Below are positions 26,615 through 35,692 of a stretch of 64,000 bases of DNA, in pieces. Origin of the DNA: Aliikangiella coralliicola (GTDB lineage Bacteria > Pseudomonadota > Gammaproteobacteria > Enterobacterales > Kangiellaceae); assembly GCF_007004725.1 (NCBI RefSeq), contig NZ_ML660169.1:1-64000 (forward strand), in the 5' to 3' direction. Position numbers and translations under genes: made by a program. The notes beneath the pieces were generated by a model. That model made no database searches. It worked only from the letters and a program-made list of their open reading frames with translations, and was not told where the DNA came from. The stretch's first letter is position 1, and every line of letters begins with the position of its first letter.

Positions 26615-27775
26615 TCCCGAGTCAACTTTTTGAATCACATCTTCACCGAGAATCCGCAAAATTTTATTTGCGTAGTTTGGATCGGTCGCATAACCTGAAT
26701 CTTGCAACTCCTGAATGTAAACATTCGGGCTTTCACTCGACTCTAGTGCCTTTTGATAACGAGGACTCCCTGAAATGAAGTCTACGTAATCGTTAAAAGA
26801 CTCAGAAAAATTTTGATACTTTCTGAATGAAGCATTGACCTTATGAACCTGCTGAGCCTCGACTTCTAAAGTATCAATATTGATGCTCTCCCCTTTCCAA
26901 TTGTTGCCTGCTTTAATCCCAAAAAGATTAAAACCAGGTTTGCCCGAGTTATCGTGCATAATAAATTTTCCCCAACCAGTTTCCAACGCGGCTTGGGCGA
27001 TCAACAGTTTAGGTTCAAGATTTAACTTTTGAGCAGCGGCTTTAGCGTATGGCCACAACTCAGCCACAAATTCTTTCGCTTCGCTAAACAATGACTTTTT
27101 CTCTGGCTTAACAACCTCTGTATTAATAACGTTCGTATTAACAACTGTTTTATTAACAAGCGCTGAGTCAGCAGAGTCGACTTTTCGTTTTTCATCTTCG
27201 CTGGTTAAAAAACTTGAATTCTTAGTAGCTAAATTACTCTGAGCCAAAACAACATTTGTCACGTCAATAGCGTCAATTGGATTAGACGGTTCAGCAGACT
27301 TCAGAGATACCGAATCTGAAACCCCATCAATTGAAGATGACTTATCCAGGTTAAAACGTTCTTTTACACTTGTTGTTAATTCAGATACCAGACTATCCTG
27401 ATCGTTAATCTGTTTTTCCTTAGTCGAATCCATAGCCGACAACGAGCCTTTTTGCCGCATTAATTGCGCCATCATTAATTCCGAAATTCCCAGCGTTCCT
27501 TTCTGTGATAAATCGATAGATAGCTGTTCATCTAACATTGAGGTGAACATTTTTTCCTGTTGGCTGCTAAAAAGTGAATCACCACCGATCACTTCACTTG
27601 CCTGGCGCATTGACTTAAGCATCAGGTTAAGGAAAAAGGCTTCAAACTCTTTGGCGGCTTTTTTTAGTGCGCCGGCCTCATCGCTTAGTCCTTGTTGACG
27701 AATAGCATCCAGCGAATTCAAATCTGAATAAATGCTCGCTTGTTCAAATTGTCTGGATGTATTAATAGCGTCCAT
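26609..27775 (-). CDS. flgJ: Rod-cap protein FlgJ with peptidoglycan hydrolase domain
   Basis: 388 residues. The N-terminal rod-binding domain (about 20-110) has 'ALKKAAKEFEAFFLNLMLKSMRQA' and 'LGISELMMAQLMRQ'. A polar linker (about 115-225) follows. The C-terminal domain is a glucosaminidase (GH73): 'LIAQAALETGWGKF' with catalytic Glu265, and 'NLFGIKAG'. It scaffolds rod growth and opens the peptidoglycan in the periplasm. The two-domain form is the gamma/betaproteobacterial type. Confidence 0.96.
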   Translation of the reverse strand: MDAINTSRQFEQASIYSDLNSLDAIRQQGLSDEAGALKKAAKEFEAFFLNLMLKSMRQASEVIGGDSLFSSQQEKMFTSMLDEQLSIDLSQKGTLGISELMMAQLMRQKGSLSAMDSTKEKQINDQDSLVSELTTSVKERFNLDKSSSIDGVSDSVSLKSAEPSNPIDAIDVTNVVLAQSNLATKNSSFLTSEDEKRKVDSADSALVNKTVVNTNVINTEVVKPEKKSLFSEAKEFVAELWPYAKAAAQKLNLEPKLLIAQAALETGWGKFIMHDNSGKPGFNLFGIKAGNNWKGESINIDTLEVEAQQVHKVNASFRKYQNFSESFNDYVDFISGSPRYQKALESSESPNVYIQELQDSGYATDPNYANKILRILGEDVIQKVDSGE

Positions 27776-27802
27776 TAAGTAGCTCGGTTACGAAATAAAA
27801 AG

Positions 27803-28900
27803 TTAAATCACGATGAGATCGCCGCTAATCGCACCGGCTTGTTTTAGCGCTTCCAAAATCGCCATAACGTCACCGGGAGCAGCGCCAACAGCATTCACCG
27901 CTTCAACCAACTGTTGCAAAGTTGCACCCGGTTTAAAATGAAACATTCGGGTATTTTCAGCATCGATTTCAATTTCAGAATCTTGGGTAGTAACTGTGTC
28001 TCCCTGCCCTAATGGTGCAGGTTGACTCACATCCTGGCTTTCCTTAATTCTGACAATTAAATTACCATGAGCGATTGCCGCTTCCTTCAAATTAACATGC
28101 TTGCCGATGACAATGGTGCCGGTTCGAGAATTCACAACAATTCGACCAATTGGTTCGGCGGGACTGATTTCTATATTTTCTAAAACAGAAAGATAGTTAA
28201 TTCGTTGTGCCGCATCTCTTGGCGCATTGACCTGAACGGAAGTTTGGTCAATCGGTTTAGCAGTATTAGGCCCGATCAATCGGTTGATTGATTTTGCCAG
28301 GCGAACTGCGGTTGTGAAATCTGGCTTGTGTAAATTGAAAACCAGGAACTCATTAGTCAGAAAATTAGTAGTCACAGTCTGCTCGACTGAAGCGCCATTA
28401 GGCACTCTTCCCACCGTTTGATGGTTAACGCTAATTCTCGAACCATCACTCCCCTGAGCACCAAATCCGCCCACGACCAAGTTACCCTGTGCAATCGCAT
28501 AAGTCTTTCCGTCAACGCCTCTTAATGGCGTCATTAAAAGTGTGCCGCCGCGTAAACTTTTCGCTTCGCCTAAACTACTCACGGTGATATCAATCGTTTG
28601 CCCGGCTTTAGCAAAAGCAGGTAAAGTTGCATGAACTGCGACAGCGGCCGAATTGTTGAGTTTTAATTGACTGCCAGGCGGAACATTGATACCGAAACGT
28701 GCCAGCATGGTTCGAAAAGTTTGTTCGGTGTAACGTGTTTTTTCACCGGTACCATCTAACCCAACGACTAAGCCATAACCGATTAATTGATTTTCCCGCA
28801 CGCCCTGTACACTGGTAATATCTTTAATACGCTCAGCCATGGCAATTTCACAACTGGCGAGAATTAAAAGTGTCCAAAGTAAACGTGGTAACTTCATCAT
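27803..28900 (-). CDS. flgI: Flagellar P-ring protein
   Basis: 365 residues with a signal peptide (residues 1-22, cleavage after 'EIAMA'). '[30 protein letters not shown]' and '[24 protein letters not shown]' are FlgI hallmarks; the end '[37 protein letters not shown]' is also typical. It forms the periplasmic bushing around the rod. The gap to flgH is 6 bases, so the two are translationally linked. Confidence 0.97.
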   Translation of the reverse strand: MMKLPRLLWTLLILASCEIAMAERIKDITSVQGVRENQLIGYGLVVGLDGTGEKTRYTEQTFRTMLARFGINVPPGSQLKLNNSAAVAVHATLPAFAKAGQTIDITVSSLGEAKSLRGGTLLMTPLRGVDGKTYAIAQGNLVVGGFGAQGSDGSRISVNHQTVGRVPNGASVEQTVTTNFLTNEFLVFNLHKPDFTTAVRLAKSINRLIGPNTAKPIDQTSVQVNAPRDAAQRINYLSVLENIEISPAEPIGRIVVNSRTGTIVIGKHVNLKEAAIAHGNLIVRIKESQDVSQPAPLGQGDTVTTQDSEIEIDAENTRMFHFKPGATLQQLVEAVNAVGAAPGDVMAILEALKQAGAISGDLIVI

Positions 28901-28906
28901 AATCTC

Positions 28907-29605
28907 CTAAAATGGCCACCAGCCAGAATTAAAGAAACGCGATAACCAACCTTCTTCGTTCGCTTCTGCAAGAGGACCTGTACCGCCGTATGAAATACGG
29001 GCATTGGCAATTCTCGTTGAGGTGATCTGATTGTCTTTATCAATATCTTCTGGGCGAATAATACCGGCAACACGGATAAACTCACTCCCTTGATTAAGCG
29101 ATATCCACTTCTCACCCTTAATCGCTAAATTTCCATTTGGATATACTTGATGAATAGTAACGGTAATTGTGCCTTGAAGCTGATTACTCTGCTCACTATC
29201 GGTTTCTGCTTTAAAAGAGTTCGCACCAGTGTAACTAACTCCCAGATTTGAGGTTCCGCCACCAACATTGACATTGGCATTGCCTAGTAACGTCGGCGCT
29301 CCCATGCTTAGTGTTGTGTCTTTACCAAGCTCTGTATCTGCTGTTTTCGTAGCATTAGTCCGTTCTGACAAAACAATGGTAATGATATCGCCGATTCGAT
29401 GGGCTTTTTTATCCTGGAATAACATTTGTGCAGAAGCCGGATTAAAAATCGCGCCAGGATTACTTTGACTAGTGTCTGTCACTTCAGGGAAAGCCGGCGC
29501 CCAGTTAGGATCATCCATAGACGCATTTTGATAAATAGTTTTGCAACCAGATAACAAAAAAGCAGATCCCGTGAATATTATTAGCAGCGTTCGATTAAAA
29601 TTCAT
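28907..29605 (-). CDS. flgH: Flagellar L-ring lipoprotein
   Basis: 232 residues from the ATG at 29605; the longer frame from 29635 begins inside the flgG gap and would put charged residues before the signal. The lipobox 'FLLSGC' places the lipidated Cys at 21. 'GSAFLLSGCKTIY', 'GDIITIVLSERTNATKTADTEL' and 'GIIRPEDIDKDNQITSTRIANARISYGGTG' are FlgH motifs. It forms the outer-membrane ring. Confidence 0.95.
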   Translation of the reverse strand: MNFNRTLLIIFTGSAFLLSGCKTIYQNASMDDPNWAPAFPEVTDTSQSNPGAIFNPASAQMLFQDKKAHRIGDIITIVLSERTNATKTADTELGKDTTLSMGAPTLLGNANVNVGGGTSNLGVSYTGANSFKAETDSEQSNQLQGTITVTIHQVYPNGNLAIKGEKWISLNQGSEFIRVAGIIRPEDIDKDNQITSTRIANARISYGGTGPLAEANEEGWLSRFFNSGWWPF

Positions 29606-29635
29606 AAACAAATACTCTCTAAAGCGCCGAATCAT

Positions 29636-30424
29636 TTAAAGTGTCTGATTAATGAACTGCAACATTTGATCCACCGCAGAAAGAACTTTTGCATTGGTCT
29701 CATAAGTTCGTTGAGTCTCGATCATTGCAACCAGCTCTTCCACCGTAGAAACATTAGAGGTTTCCAATTGTCCACCACGTACTGCACCCAGGCCATCGAG
29801 TCCAGGCGTACCAACGACTGGCGCACCGCTACTACCAGTTTCAATGAAGAGGTTTTCGCCGATTGGTTGTAATCCGCTCGGATTCACAAAATCAGCTAAC
29901 TGTAAATTACCGACAACCGTTGGCGCAGCAACGCCTTGCTCCTGCACTGAAATCGTACCGTCAGTCGCCACGTCTAAACTGGTTGAAGTTTGTGGAATGG
30001 TAAAACCAGGCTGCAAAACATAGCCGTTTCCCTGGGTAACAATTTGCCCATTTTCATCGAGTCCAAAATTTCCTGCTCGCGTATAAGCAGTCGAACCGTC
30101 TGGTAGTAACACCTGGAAAAAACCGGCTCCTTGAATAGCCATATCTAATTGATTTTCGCTAGTTTGAAAACTTCCCTGGGTGTGAATTTTTTGTGTCGCT
30201 ACAACCTTTACACCTGTTCCTAATTGCAAACCTGAAGGTAACCGACTATCAGCCGAAGATTGTGCCCCCGGCTGACGTAAATTTTGATAAAAGAGATCTT
30301 CAAATGCGACCCGAGACTTTTTAAATCCAACGGTTCCCGCGTTCGCAAGATTATTTGAAATAACTGCCAAATCTTTGGTTTGCGCTTCGAGACCCGTTTG
30401 CGAAATCCACAATGCAGGATGCAT
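29636..30424 (-). CDS. flgG: Distal rod protein
   Basis: 262 residues, the standard FlgG length. N-terminal 'ALWISQTGLEAQTKDLAVISNNLANAGTVGFKKSRVAFEDL', C-terminal 'SNVSTVEELVAMIETQRTYETNAKVLSAVDQMLQFINQ'. Main part of the rod crossing periplasm. It is exported by the flagellar type III apparatus. Confidence 0.97.
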   Translation of the reverse strand: MHPALWISQTGLEAQTKDLAVISNNLANAGTVGFKKSRVAFEDLFYQNLRQPGAQSSADSRLPSGLQLGTGVKVVATQKIHTQGSFQTSENQLDMAIQGAGFFQVLLPDGSTAYTRAGNFGLDENGQIVTQGNGYVLQPGFTIPQTSTSLDVATDGTISVQEQGVAAPTVVGNLQLADFVNPSGLQPIGENLFIETGSSGAPVVGTPGLDGLGAVRGGQLETSNVSTVEELVAMIETQRTYETNAKVLSAVDQMLQFINQTL

Positions 30425-30456
30425 AATTTTTACCTCTTAAAAAAATAATTCATAAT

Positions 30457-30475
30457 TGCTAATTAATAATTAGCA
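30457..30475. other. Palindrome between flgF and flgG
   Basis: Perfect 8-bp inverted repeat TGCTAATT / AATTAGCA with a 3-base centre in the 58-base gap. Too AT-rich and lacking a T-run for a good terminator; could be an mRNA processing hairpin. Confidence 0.4.
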
Positions 30476-30482
30476 GATTAAC

Positions 30483-31220
30483 CTACGGCTGTAACAACCG
30501 GTCGAGAGAACGTCCTCGTTCTTCCACCGATGACATAAGTTTTACCTGAACTTCAAATTGACGAGATAACGAAATCATATTGGTCAGCTCTTCAACCACG
30601 CTAACATTACTTCCTTCTAAAACGCCGCTCTCTAAAGACACCGCAGCGTCAGCAATAAAAGGCTCATTGTTGCGACTAATGAACAGACCTTCTCGATTTT
30701 TTTCTAACGTAGAAATATCAGGATTGACCATCTTGATACGATCAATAATTGCGGTTGCATTGGCTTCAGCACCCAGAGGCAAAATTGTGATTGTGCCGTC
30801 TTTGGCGATATCAATTTTTTCAAACGGCGGTAATGCAATAGGGCCGCCATCGCCTACAATTGGCTGATTAGCACCATTGAGCAATGCACCGTTAGGCGTT
30901 ATTTTTAGATCGCCTCGTCGTGATAAAAGTTCTTCGCCTTGCTCATTGTGAACAACAAACCAACCTTCGCCGCGAATGGAAATATCAAGGCTTCTTCCTG
31001 TTGTAACTGCGCTACCGGCATCAAAGTTATAACCCGGTCTCTCAGTCATCGCAAACGCCCTGCTGGGCAAACCTTCTCCGTAAACAGGCATAGAGCGAAA
31101 TTGAGCCAGGTCAGCTTTGAATGCAGTGGTATTTGCGTTCGCCAGATTATTAGCAGTGGTTGCTTGCGCCAGCGAAGTTTCGCGCGCCCCGGTCATGGAA
31201 ATGTACAACATATTATCCAT
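30483..31220 (-). CDS. flgF: Proximal rod protein FlgF
   Basis: 245 residues. 'LYISMTGARETSLAQATTANNLANANTTAFKADLAQFRSM' at the start, 'GRSLDISIRGEGWFVV' in the middle and 'NVSVVEELTNMISLSRQFEVQVKLMSSVEERGRSLDRLLQ' at the end define FlgF. Rod component next to FlgG, exported by the flagellar apparatus. Confidence 0.96.
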   Translation of the reverse strand: MDNMLYISMTGARETSLAQATTANNLANANTTAFKADLAQFRSMPVYGEGLPSRAFAMTERPGYNFDAGSAVTTGRSLDISIRGEGWFVVHNEQGEELLSRRGDLKITPNGALLNGANQPIVGDGGPIALPPFEKIDIAKDGTITILPLGAEANATAIIDRIKMVNPDISTLEKNREGLFISRNNEPFIADAAVSLESGVLEGSNVSVVEELTNMISLSRQFEVQVKLMSSVEERGRSLDRLLQP

Positions 31221-31293
31221 TGATATCTTCTCGCCTCTAATCTAACTTTTCGTTTCAAACTACATGCGTGTTACTAATATTCGTCGATCAAAA

Positions 31294-32601
31294 TTAACGG
31301 ATATTAATAATCGCCTGAGTCACAGTGTTGTTAGTTTCAATCGATTTCGCGTTCGCCTGAAAGTTTCGTTGCGCCGCGATTAAATTAACCAATTGCGCAG
31401 TTAAATCAACGTTGGAAACTTCAAGGGCCCCAGAACGAACCTGACCAAAACTCGACGTCAATGCTTCCCCAACCAGTGGTGCACCAGAATCGATGGTATC
31501 TTGCCAGGAATTATTTCCTACCTGCCCTAGACCTTGAGCATTTTGAAAACGTGCTAATGCGATTTTTCCAAGCGCCGTCGTTTGGCCGTTACTGAAGTTG
31601 GCTCGAACGACACCAGTGTCAGAAATTTCCACACCGGTTAGTCGACCGATGGGAAAACCATTTTGGTCTAACACATTTACAGTAAAGGGTGAGGAAAATT
31701 GGGTCGCATTATTATTGGCGTAATTAAAACTGATTAGCTGTGTTGGATCAGAGCCATTTAAGAAATCGATAGCAGTGGTAGTAATGACCGATGGAACATT
31801 CGCTACAAAACTACCAGAGTTATCAAAAGTCAGGGTGTGATAAGTCTGTCCACCAGCACCAACCGGCGCAGTATCACCCGGGCCCACGTCTGCGATATTT
31901 AAAGGAAGTGTCGCACCGTTGGCATCAGTAGAGTTGTAATAAGTCGCCCACTGGTTATCCGCGATTTTCACGTAATAGGCGGTCACAACATGACTTTCGC
32001 CCAGACTATCAAAAACTGTCAATGAAGTTGACGCGTTAAAGGTTGAAGTTTGTAGCGGATCAAAAGCAAGTGGGTCAAGAATATTTCCGTTGGCCGGTAA
32101 ATTTACCCCAATATCAACCAATGAAGTCACCGTTGGAACACCTGCAGTTTGTGGTAACTGCAAAGGAATAGTGCTAGACAAACTAGTTGCCGTCACGGTT
32201 CCGTCTGCGTTTACCGGAAATACCTGAAGCCTGGCACCCGCGTTGTTAACCACAAAACCATTACTATCAACGCCCATTTCGCCATTTCGTGTAAAGATAC
32301 TATTTGAATTAGTTTCACTGGGGCTCAAGATAAAAAAGCCTTCTCCTGAAACCGCAAGGTCTAATGTGTTAGAAGTAAATTCTAAATTACCCTGGTTAAA
32401 CTGTTGCGCAACATTGGCTAACAAAACACCGTTACCAATCGCTGTTCCCGAACTACCAAAAGAGGTTGTCGAAAAAATATCAGCAAATTCTGCTCGGGAT
32501 TCTTTAAATCCTGTGGTCGCCACATTTGCAATGTTGTTAGCGGTGACATTTAATTCTGCCTGTGCTGCATTTAACCCACTCAATGCTGTATTAAATGACA
32601 T
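31294..32601 (-). CDS. flgE: Flagellar hook protein
   Basis: 435 residues. 'SFNTALSGLNAAQAELNVTANNIANVATTGFKESRAEFADIF' and the end 'LEVSNVDLTAQLVNLIAAQRNFQANAKSIETNNTVTQAIINI' are those of FlgE; the middle 'TSLTVFDSLGESHVVTAYYVK' is the hook D1/D2 motif. It forms the flexible hook. It follows flgD after a 104-base spacer with short tandem repeats. Confidence 0.97.
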   Translation of the reverse strand: MSFNTALSGLNAAQAELNVTANNIANVATTGFKESRAEFADIFSTTSFGSSGTAIGNGVLLANVAQQFNQGNLEFTSNTLDLAVSGEGFFILSPSETNSNSIFTRNGEMGVDSNGFVVNNAGARLQVFPVNADGTVTATSLSSTIPLQLPQTAGVPTVTSLVDIGVNLPANGNILDPLAFDPLQTSTFNASTSLTVFDSLGESHVVTAYYVKIADNQWATYYNSTDANGATLPLNIADVGPGDTAPVGAGGQTYHTLTFDNSGSFVANVPSVITTTAIDFLNGSDPTQLISFNYANNNATQFSSPFTVNVLDQNGFPIGRLTGVEISDTGVVRANFSNGQTTALGKIALARFQNAQGLGQVGNNSWQDTIDSGAPLVGEALTSSFGQVRSGALEVSNVDLTAQLVNLIAAQRNFQANAKSIETNNTVTQAIINIR

Positions 32602-32628
32602 AACTGCTCTCCTGTATTAAGCCGGATG

Positions 32629-32680
32629 TTGTCGAAAAAGTCTGTCGAAAAAAATCTGTCAAAAAAGTCTGTCGAAAGAA
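32629..32680. repeat. Short tandem repeat, flgD-flgE spacer
   Basis: Units GTCGAAAAAG (32631), TCTGTCGAAAAAAA (32641), TCTGTCAAAAAAG (32655) and TCTGTCGAAAG (32668), period 13-14 bases. Confidence 0.7.
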
Positions 32681-32705
32681 CTCTTTAAAAAATGTTGTAA
32701 ACTGG

Positions 32706-33383
32706 TTAACCAATTTCTTTAACGTCACTAAATTCAATTTGGCCCAACCCTGTCAGGTTGAGCAAAACACCACCTTCTGATCCGCCGAGGTTGACACTTT
32801 CCACGCGCGCGACAACGGAAGTTGCCAACTGCTCAGTAGAACCACCAACCTGACCATAAGCGGCAATGGAATATAAACCCGGTGGTAATCTTTCACCGTT
32901 GCTGTCTAATCCATCCCAAACGAAGTCAACATCGCCGGCTTCGTGAGAACCAAAATCACTTGAAAAAACAACTTGGCCGGCCTCATCTTTCACTTCCACT
33001 CGAATGTTCGTTGTTGAAGCTTCCAGATTTAACTGTCCACCAATTGCGGCCCCTTCCATCAAGTAGGCATCTGATCCGGGGATCAATACACTTCGTCCTA
33101 CTAGAGAAGAAGCTTGTAACGCCTGATTGGAAGTTAACGAGTTTGATAATTCACCAAATTGATTCACCAGCGTTTGTAAACTGTCGACGCTGGCAAATTG
33201 AGACATTTGAGAAATAAATTCTTTGTTATCAACCGGCGCAGTTGGATCCTGATAAGCCAACTGAGTCGTCAACAATGCAAGAAAGTCAGCTTGCCCCAGT
33301 TCTTTCTTAACTTCTCTGGTTGCTGCCTGATGGGTGTTTAATCCCAGTTCAGAATAATCGGTTGAGTTAATACCTGTTGTCAT
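32706..33383 (-). CDS. flgD: Hook-capping protein FlgD
   Basis: 225 residues. 'LGQADFLALLTTQLAYQDPTAPVDNKEFISQMSQFASVDSLQTL' is the FlgD N-terminal signature; the C-terminal half ('VVFSSDFGSHEAGDVDFVWDGLDSNGERLPPGLYSIAAYG') holds the FlgD Ig-like/tudor domains. It forms the cap under which FlgE assembles and is later removed. Confidence 0.96.
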   Translation of the reverse strand: MTTGINSTDYSELGLNTHQAATREVKKELGQADFLALLTTQLAYQDPTAPVDNKEFISQMSQFASVDSLQTLVNQFGELSNSLTSNQALQASSLVGRSVLIPGSDAYLMEGAAIGGQLNLEASTTNIRVEVKDEAGQVVFSSDFGSHEAGDVDFVWDGLDSNGERLPPGLYSIAAYGQVGGSTEQLATSVVARVESVNLGGSEGGVLLNLTGLGQIEFSDVKEIG

Positions 33384-33441
33384 GGCTTTATACTCTTGTT
33401 TCTACTTAACGTGTTTCTCGGGTTTAGTGCTAGTGTTAAAA

Positions 33442-33867
33442 TCACTGCCCCAATGTAAGCGTTCTGGTTAAAAGGTGCTTCGTCATGGTGGCGACCTGAA
33501 CATTACTTTGATAAGAGCGCGATGCCGAAATCATGTTCGCCATTTCTTCCACAATATTGATATTGGGGGCATAAACAAAACCTTGCTCATCCGCGAGCGG
33601 ATTTTCCGGCTGATAACGCGCTATAGGTGCGGCCTGACTTTCGACAATGCCTGCGACACTGACACCAGCACTCGCGTTGCCATTTTGTCCCTGGGCGGCA
33701 ATCCCATTCATGACCGCCTGAAATACTGGATGGCGAGCCTTGTAGGTTTCACCGCTACTGCTAGCAACGCTGTCAGCATTGGCAATGTTACTTGCCGTCG
33801 TATTTAACCTGATACTCTGCGCTGACATGGCAGAACCGCTGATATCAAAGATGTCGTATAAACCCAC
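33442..33867 (-). CDS. flgC: Proximal rod protein FlgC
   Basis: 141 residues. 'IFDISGSAMSAQSIRLNTTASNIANADS' at the start and 'GFVYAPNINIVEEMANMISASRSYQSNVQVATMTKHLLTRTLTLG' at the end are typical FlgC. Rod subunit; gap of 95 bases to flgB and 58 to flgD. Confidence 0.96.
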   Translation of the reverse strand: MGLYDIFDISGSAMSAQSIRLNTTASNIANADSVASSSGETYKARHPVFQAVMNGIAAQGQNGNASAGVSVAGIVESQAAPIARYQPENPLADEQGFVYAPNINIVEEMANMISASRSYQSNVQVATMTKHLLTRTLTLGQ

Positions 33868-33901
33868 CTGACTTCTCCTGTAAAATATTTTTCGGTTAAA
33901 A

Positions 33902-33948
33902 ACTTTCCGAAAGTCTACTTTCCTAAGATCTGCTTTCCGAAAATTGAC
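33902..33948. repeat. Short tandem repeat, flgB-flgC spacer
   Basis: CTTTCC starts at 33903, 33918 and 33933 (15-base period) within a degenerate ACTTTCCGAAAGTCT unit. Confidence 0.65.
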
Positions 33949-33962
33949 TATTTAACTTTTCT

Positions 33963-34373
33963 TTATTCGCCTTTAATGGCTGCGATCAAACCTTTGATTT
34001 TTCCATTCAGAAATCTCAAAGAGGCCTGGTACTGCATGGCGTTTTCAGCAAACTTGGCTTGTTCAGTTTGTGCATCGACGCTATTACCATCACCCGTATC
34101 CGGCTGCGTTGGAATTCTGTAACTCAGCCCGGGAATTGCATTATCAAACTGGGTGCCGAGTCTGCTATCCAAATGTGCTTCGTGTGTTCTTTTTAATGCA
34201 CCCGATTGATTCGATTGAGCTAACTGGAGCGCTTTGGAAAAGTCTATGTCTCTTGCTTTGAAGTTTGGTGTATCAGCGTTGGCTAAGTTATTCGCAAGCA
34301 CCTCGGCTCTCTGAGACCGGATGGTCAACGCCGTTTCGTGAATACCAAATGCTTTTTCAAAGTTGATTGACAT
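33963..34373 (-). CDS. flgB: Proximal rod protein FlgB
   Basis: 136 residues from the ATG at 34373, which gives the conserved start 'MSINFEKAFGIHE' with GGA before it; a frame from 34391 adds six residues. 'ALTIRSQRAEVLANNLANADTPNFKARDIDFSKAL' and the end 'QYQASLRFLNGKIKGLIAAIKGE' are FlgB motifs. First gene of flgBCDEFGHIJKL, preceded by a sigma-54 promoter. Confidence 0.95.
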   Translation of the reverse strand: MSINFEKAFGIHETALTIRSQRAEVLANNLANADTPNFKARDIDFSKALQLAQSNQSGALKRTHEAHLDSRLGTQFDNAIPGLSYRIPTQPDTGDGNSVDAQTEQAKFAENAMQYQASLRFLNGKIKGLIAAIKGE

Positions 34374-34448
34374 AGTTTTCCGCAGCTCCAATATCTAGGA
34401 TTTATTCGGGCCTCTGACCGCCATAGGAATAAATTCAAATAACAACAT

Positions 34449-34464
34449 TGCAATCGTTATGCCA
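34449..34464 (-). promoter_or_regulatory. Sigma-54 promoter of flgB operon
   Basis: On the minus strand TGGCAT, 5 bases, TTGCA, the exact -24/-12 arrangement, about 75 bases before flgB. Fits class II/III control by an FlrC/FleR-type activator. Confidence 0.85.
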
Positions 34465-34578
34465 ATAACCAGAAGGCTATTTTATTGGGCTACAAGCTCG
34501 ACGCCATTTTAAAGCGGCAACCCGAATCCGCTTGAGCGGCAAAAGATGAAGGAAAGAAAGTGTGGATTTGAGCAGGAA

Positions 34579-34607
34579 AACAGTCAAGAGAACTTGGCTT
34601 GACTGTT
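34579..34607 (-). terminator. Stem-loop after cheR
   Basis: Perfect 10-bp inverted repeat AACAGTCAAG (34579-34588) / CTTGACTGTT (34598-34607) with a 9-base loop. Read on the minus strand it is followed by a short T tract, so it may end the cheV-cheR transcript. The rest of the 487-base flgB-cheR gap holds only the sigma-54 site and no gene I can support. Confidence 0.6.
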
Positions 34608-34860
34608 AATTAACCTGAGGTTTGGATAAGGGAATTCAAAAGACTTCCCAGTAGACTATTATTTCAATCCTTTAAAATAATTTTTGATGAATTGATTAAC
34701 TCAATATTGGCCAGTGTCACTATTTTTGTGTCTATCAAGGCAAGGATGTGAAGCAATAGCAAGCTATTGAAAACAGACTTAACGTAGAGAGCCGCAAAAA
34801 TAGGGGCGCTGGGGAATTTCCTTATCTGAATCTCAGGTTAATTACCCAATGAGAAATGAA

Positions 34861-35667
34861 TCAAGCTTCTTTCTGGTAAACCAAACCGGGGTTGCAACGA
34901 ACCATTTTCATTGGTTTAGAACCACGAGTCAGCGCTTCAGAAGAACCCAGAAATAAATATCCGCCCGGTTTTAAATTGTCAATTAACCCGTTGATAACAC
35001 GGGTTTTATTTTCATTAGAAAAATAAATTAAAACATTACGACAGAAAATAACATCGAACTTACCCAAGCTATAGGGCAGGCTGAGCAAATTGAGAGGTTG
35101 ATAGCGAATCTTGTTACGTAGCTTGGTATTAACTTGCCAGTCACCACCATCAGCAGGTGAAAAAAAACGCTTGAGTTTTTCTTGTGGCATGCCGCGATTG
35201 AGTTCAATTTGCTGGTAGATTCCAGTGCGCGCTTTGGTAAGCACTCTATCAGACAGATCCGTCGCAATAATCTCACTGTTATTTAAAGTGCCCATTTCAT
35301 CCAATTGCATGGCAATTGAATAAGGCTCTTGACCGGTTGAACAGGCCGCACACCAGATCCGAAAATTAAAGCTCTTTTTTCTGAGTTCGGGGACAATAGT
35401 TGAGCGCAAATATTCGAAGGGATAACGATCACGAAACCACAAAGTTTCGTTGGTCGTCATACGCTCAACAACAAGTTTGAGAAGCGGCGTGCCGCCGGGC
35501 CTCGAGATTTGATCTAACAAATTGGATAAAGAGGAAAGCCCTTTTTCCTGAATGAGGTTACTGAGTCGGCTAACGACCAGGTACTGCTTATTATCGCCGA
35601 GCAGTATTCCGCTTTGCTTCTCTAAGATAAGTTTAAAGCGCTCATAATCGGCTAATGATATTTCCAT
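34861..35667 (-). CDS. cheR: Chemotaxis protein methyltransferase CheR
   Basis: 268 residues. The N-terminal helical domain ('LADYERFKLILEKQSGILLGDNKQYLVVSRL') precedes the SAM-binding domain with 'FRIWCAACSTGQEPYSIAMQL', 'IIATDLSDRVLTKARTGIY' and 'FDVIFCRNVLIYFSNE'. It methylates glutamates of chemoreceptors in the cytoplasm. It follows cheV by 25 bases and so is cotranscribed. Confidence 0.97.
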   Translation of the reverse strand: MEISLADYERFKLILEKQSGILLGDNKQYLVVSRLSNLIQEKGLSSLSNLLDQISRPGGTPLLKLVVERMTTNETLWFRDRYPFEYLRSTIVPELRKKSFNFRIWCAACSTGQEPYSIAMQLDEMGTLNNSEIIATDLSDRVLTKARTGIYQQIELNRGMPQEKLKRFFSPADGGDWQVNTKLRNKIRYQPLNLLSLPYSLGKFDVIFCRNVLIYFSNENKTRVINGLIDNLKPGGYLFLGSSEALTRGSKPMKMVRCNPGLVYQKEA

Positions 35668-35692
35668 GAGCTGGGTCTAATCTTCTACTTTA

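Noticed and set aside
32243-32620. Plus-strand frames opposite flgE, flgD and other flg genes
   Set aside because: They overlap well-defined flagellar genes completely and have no motif or ribosome site.
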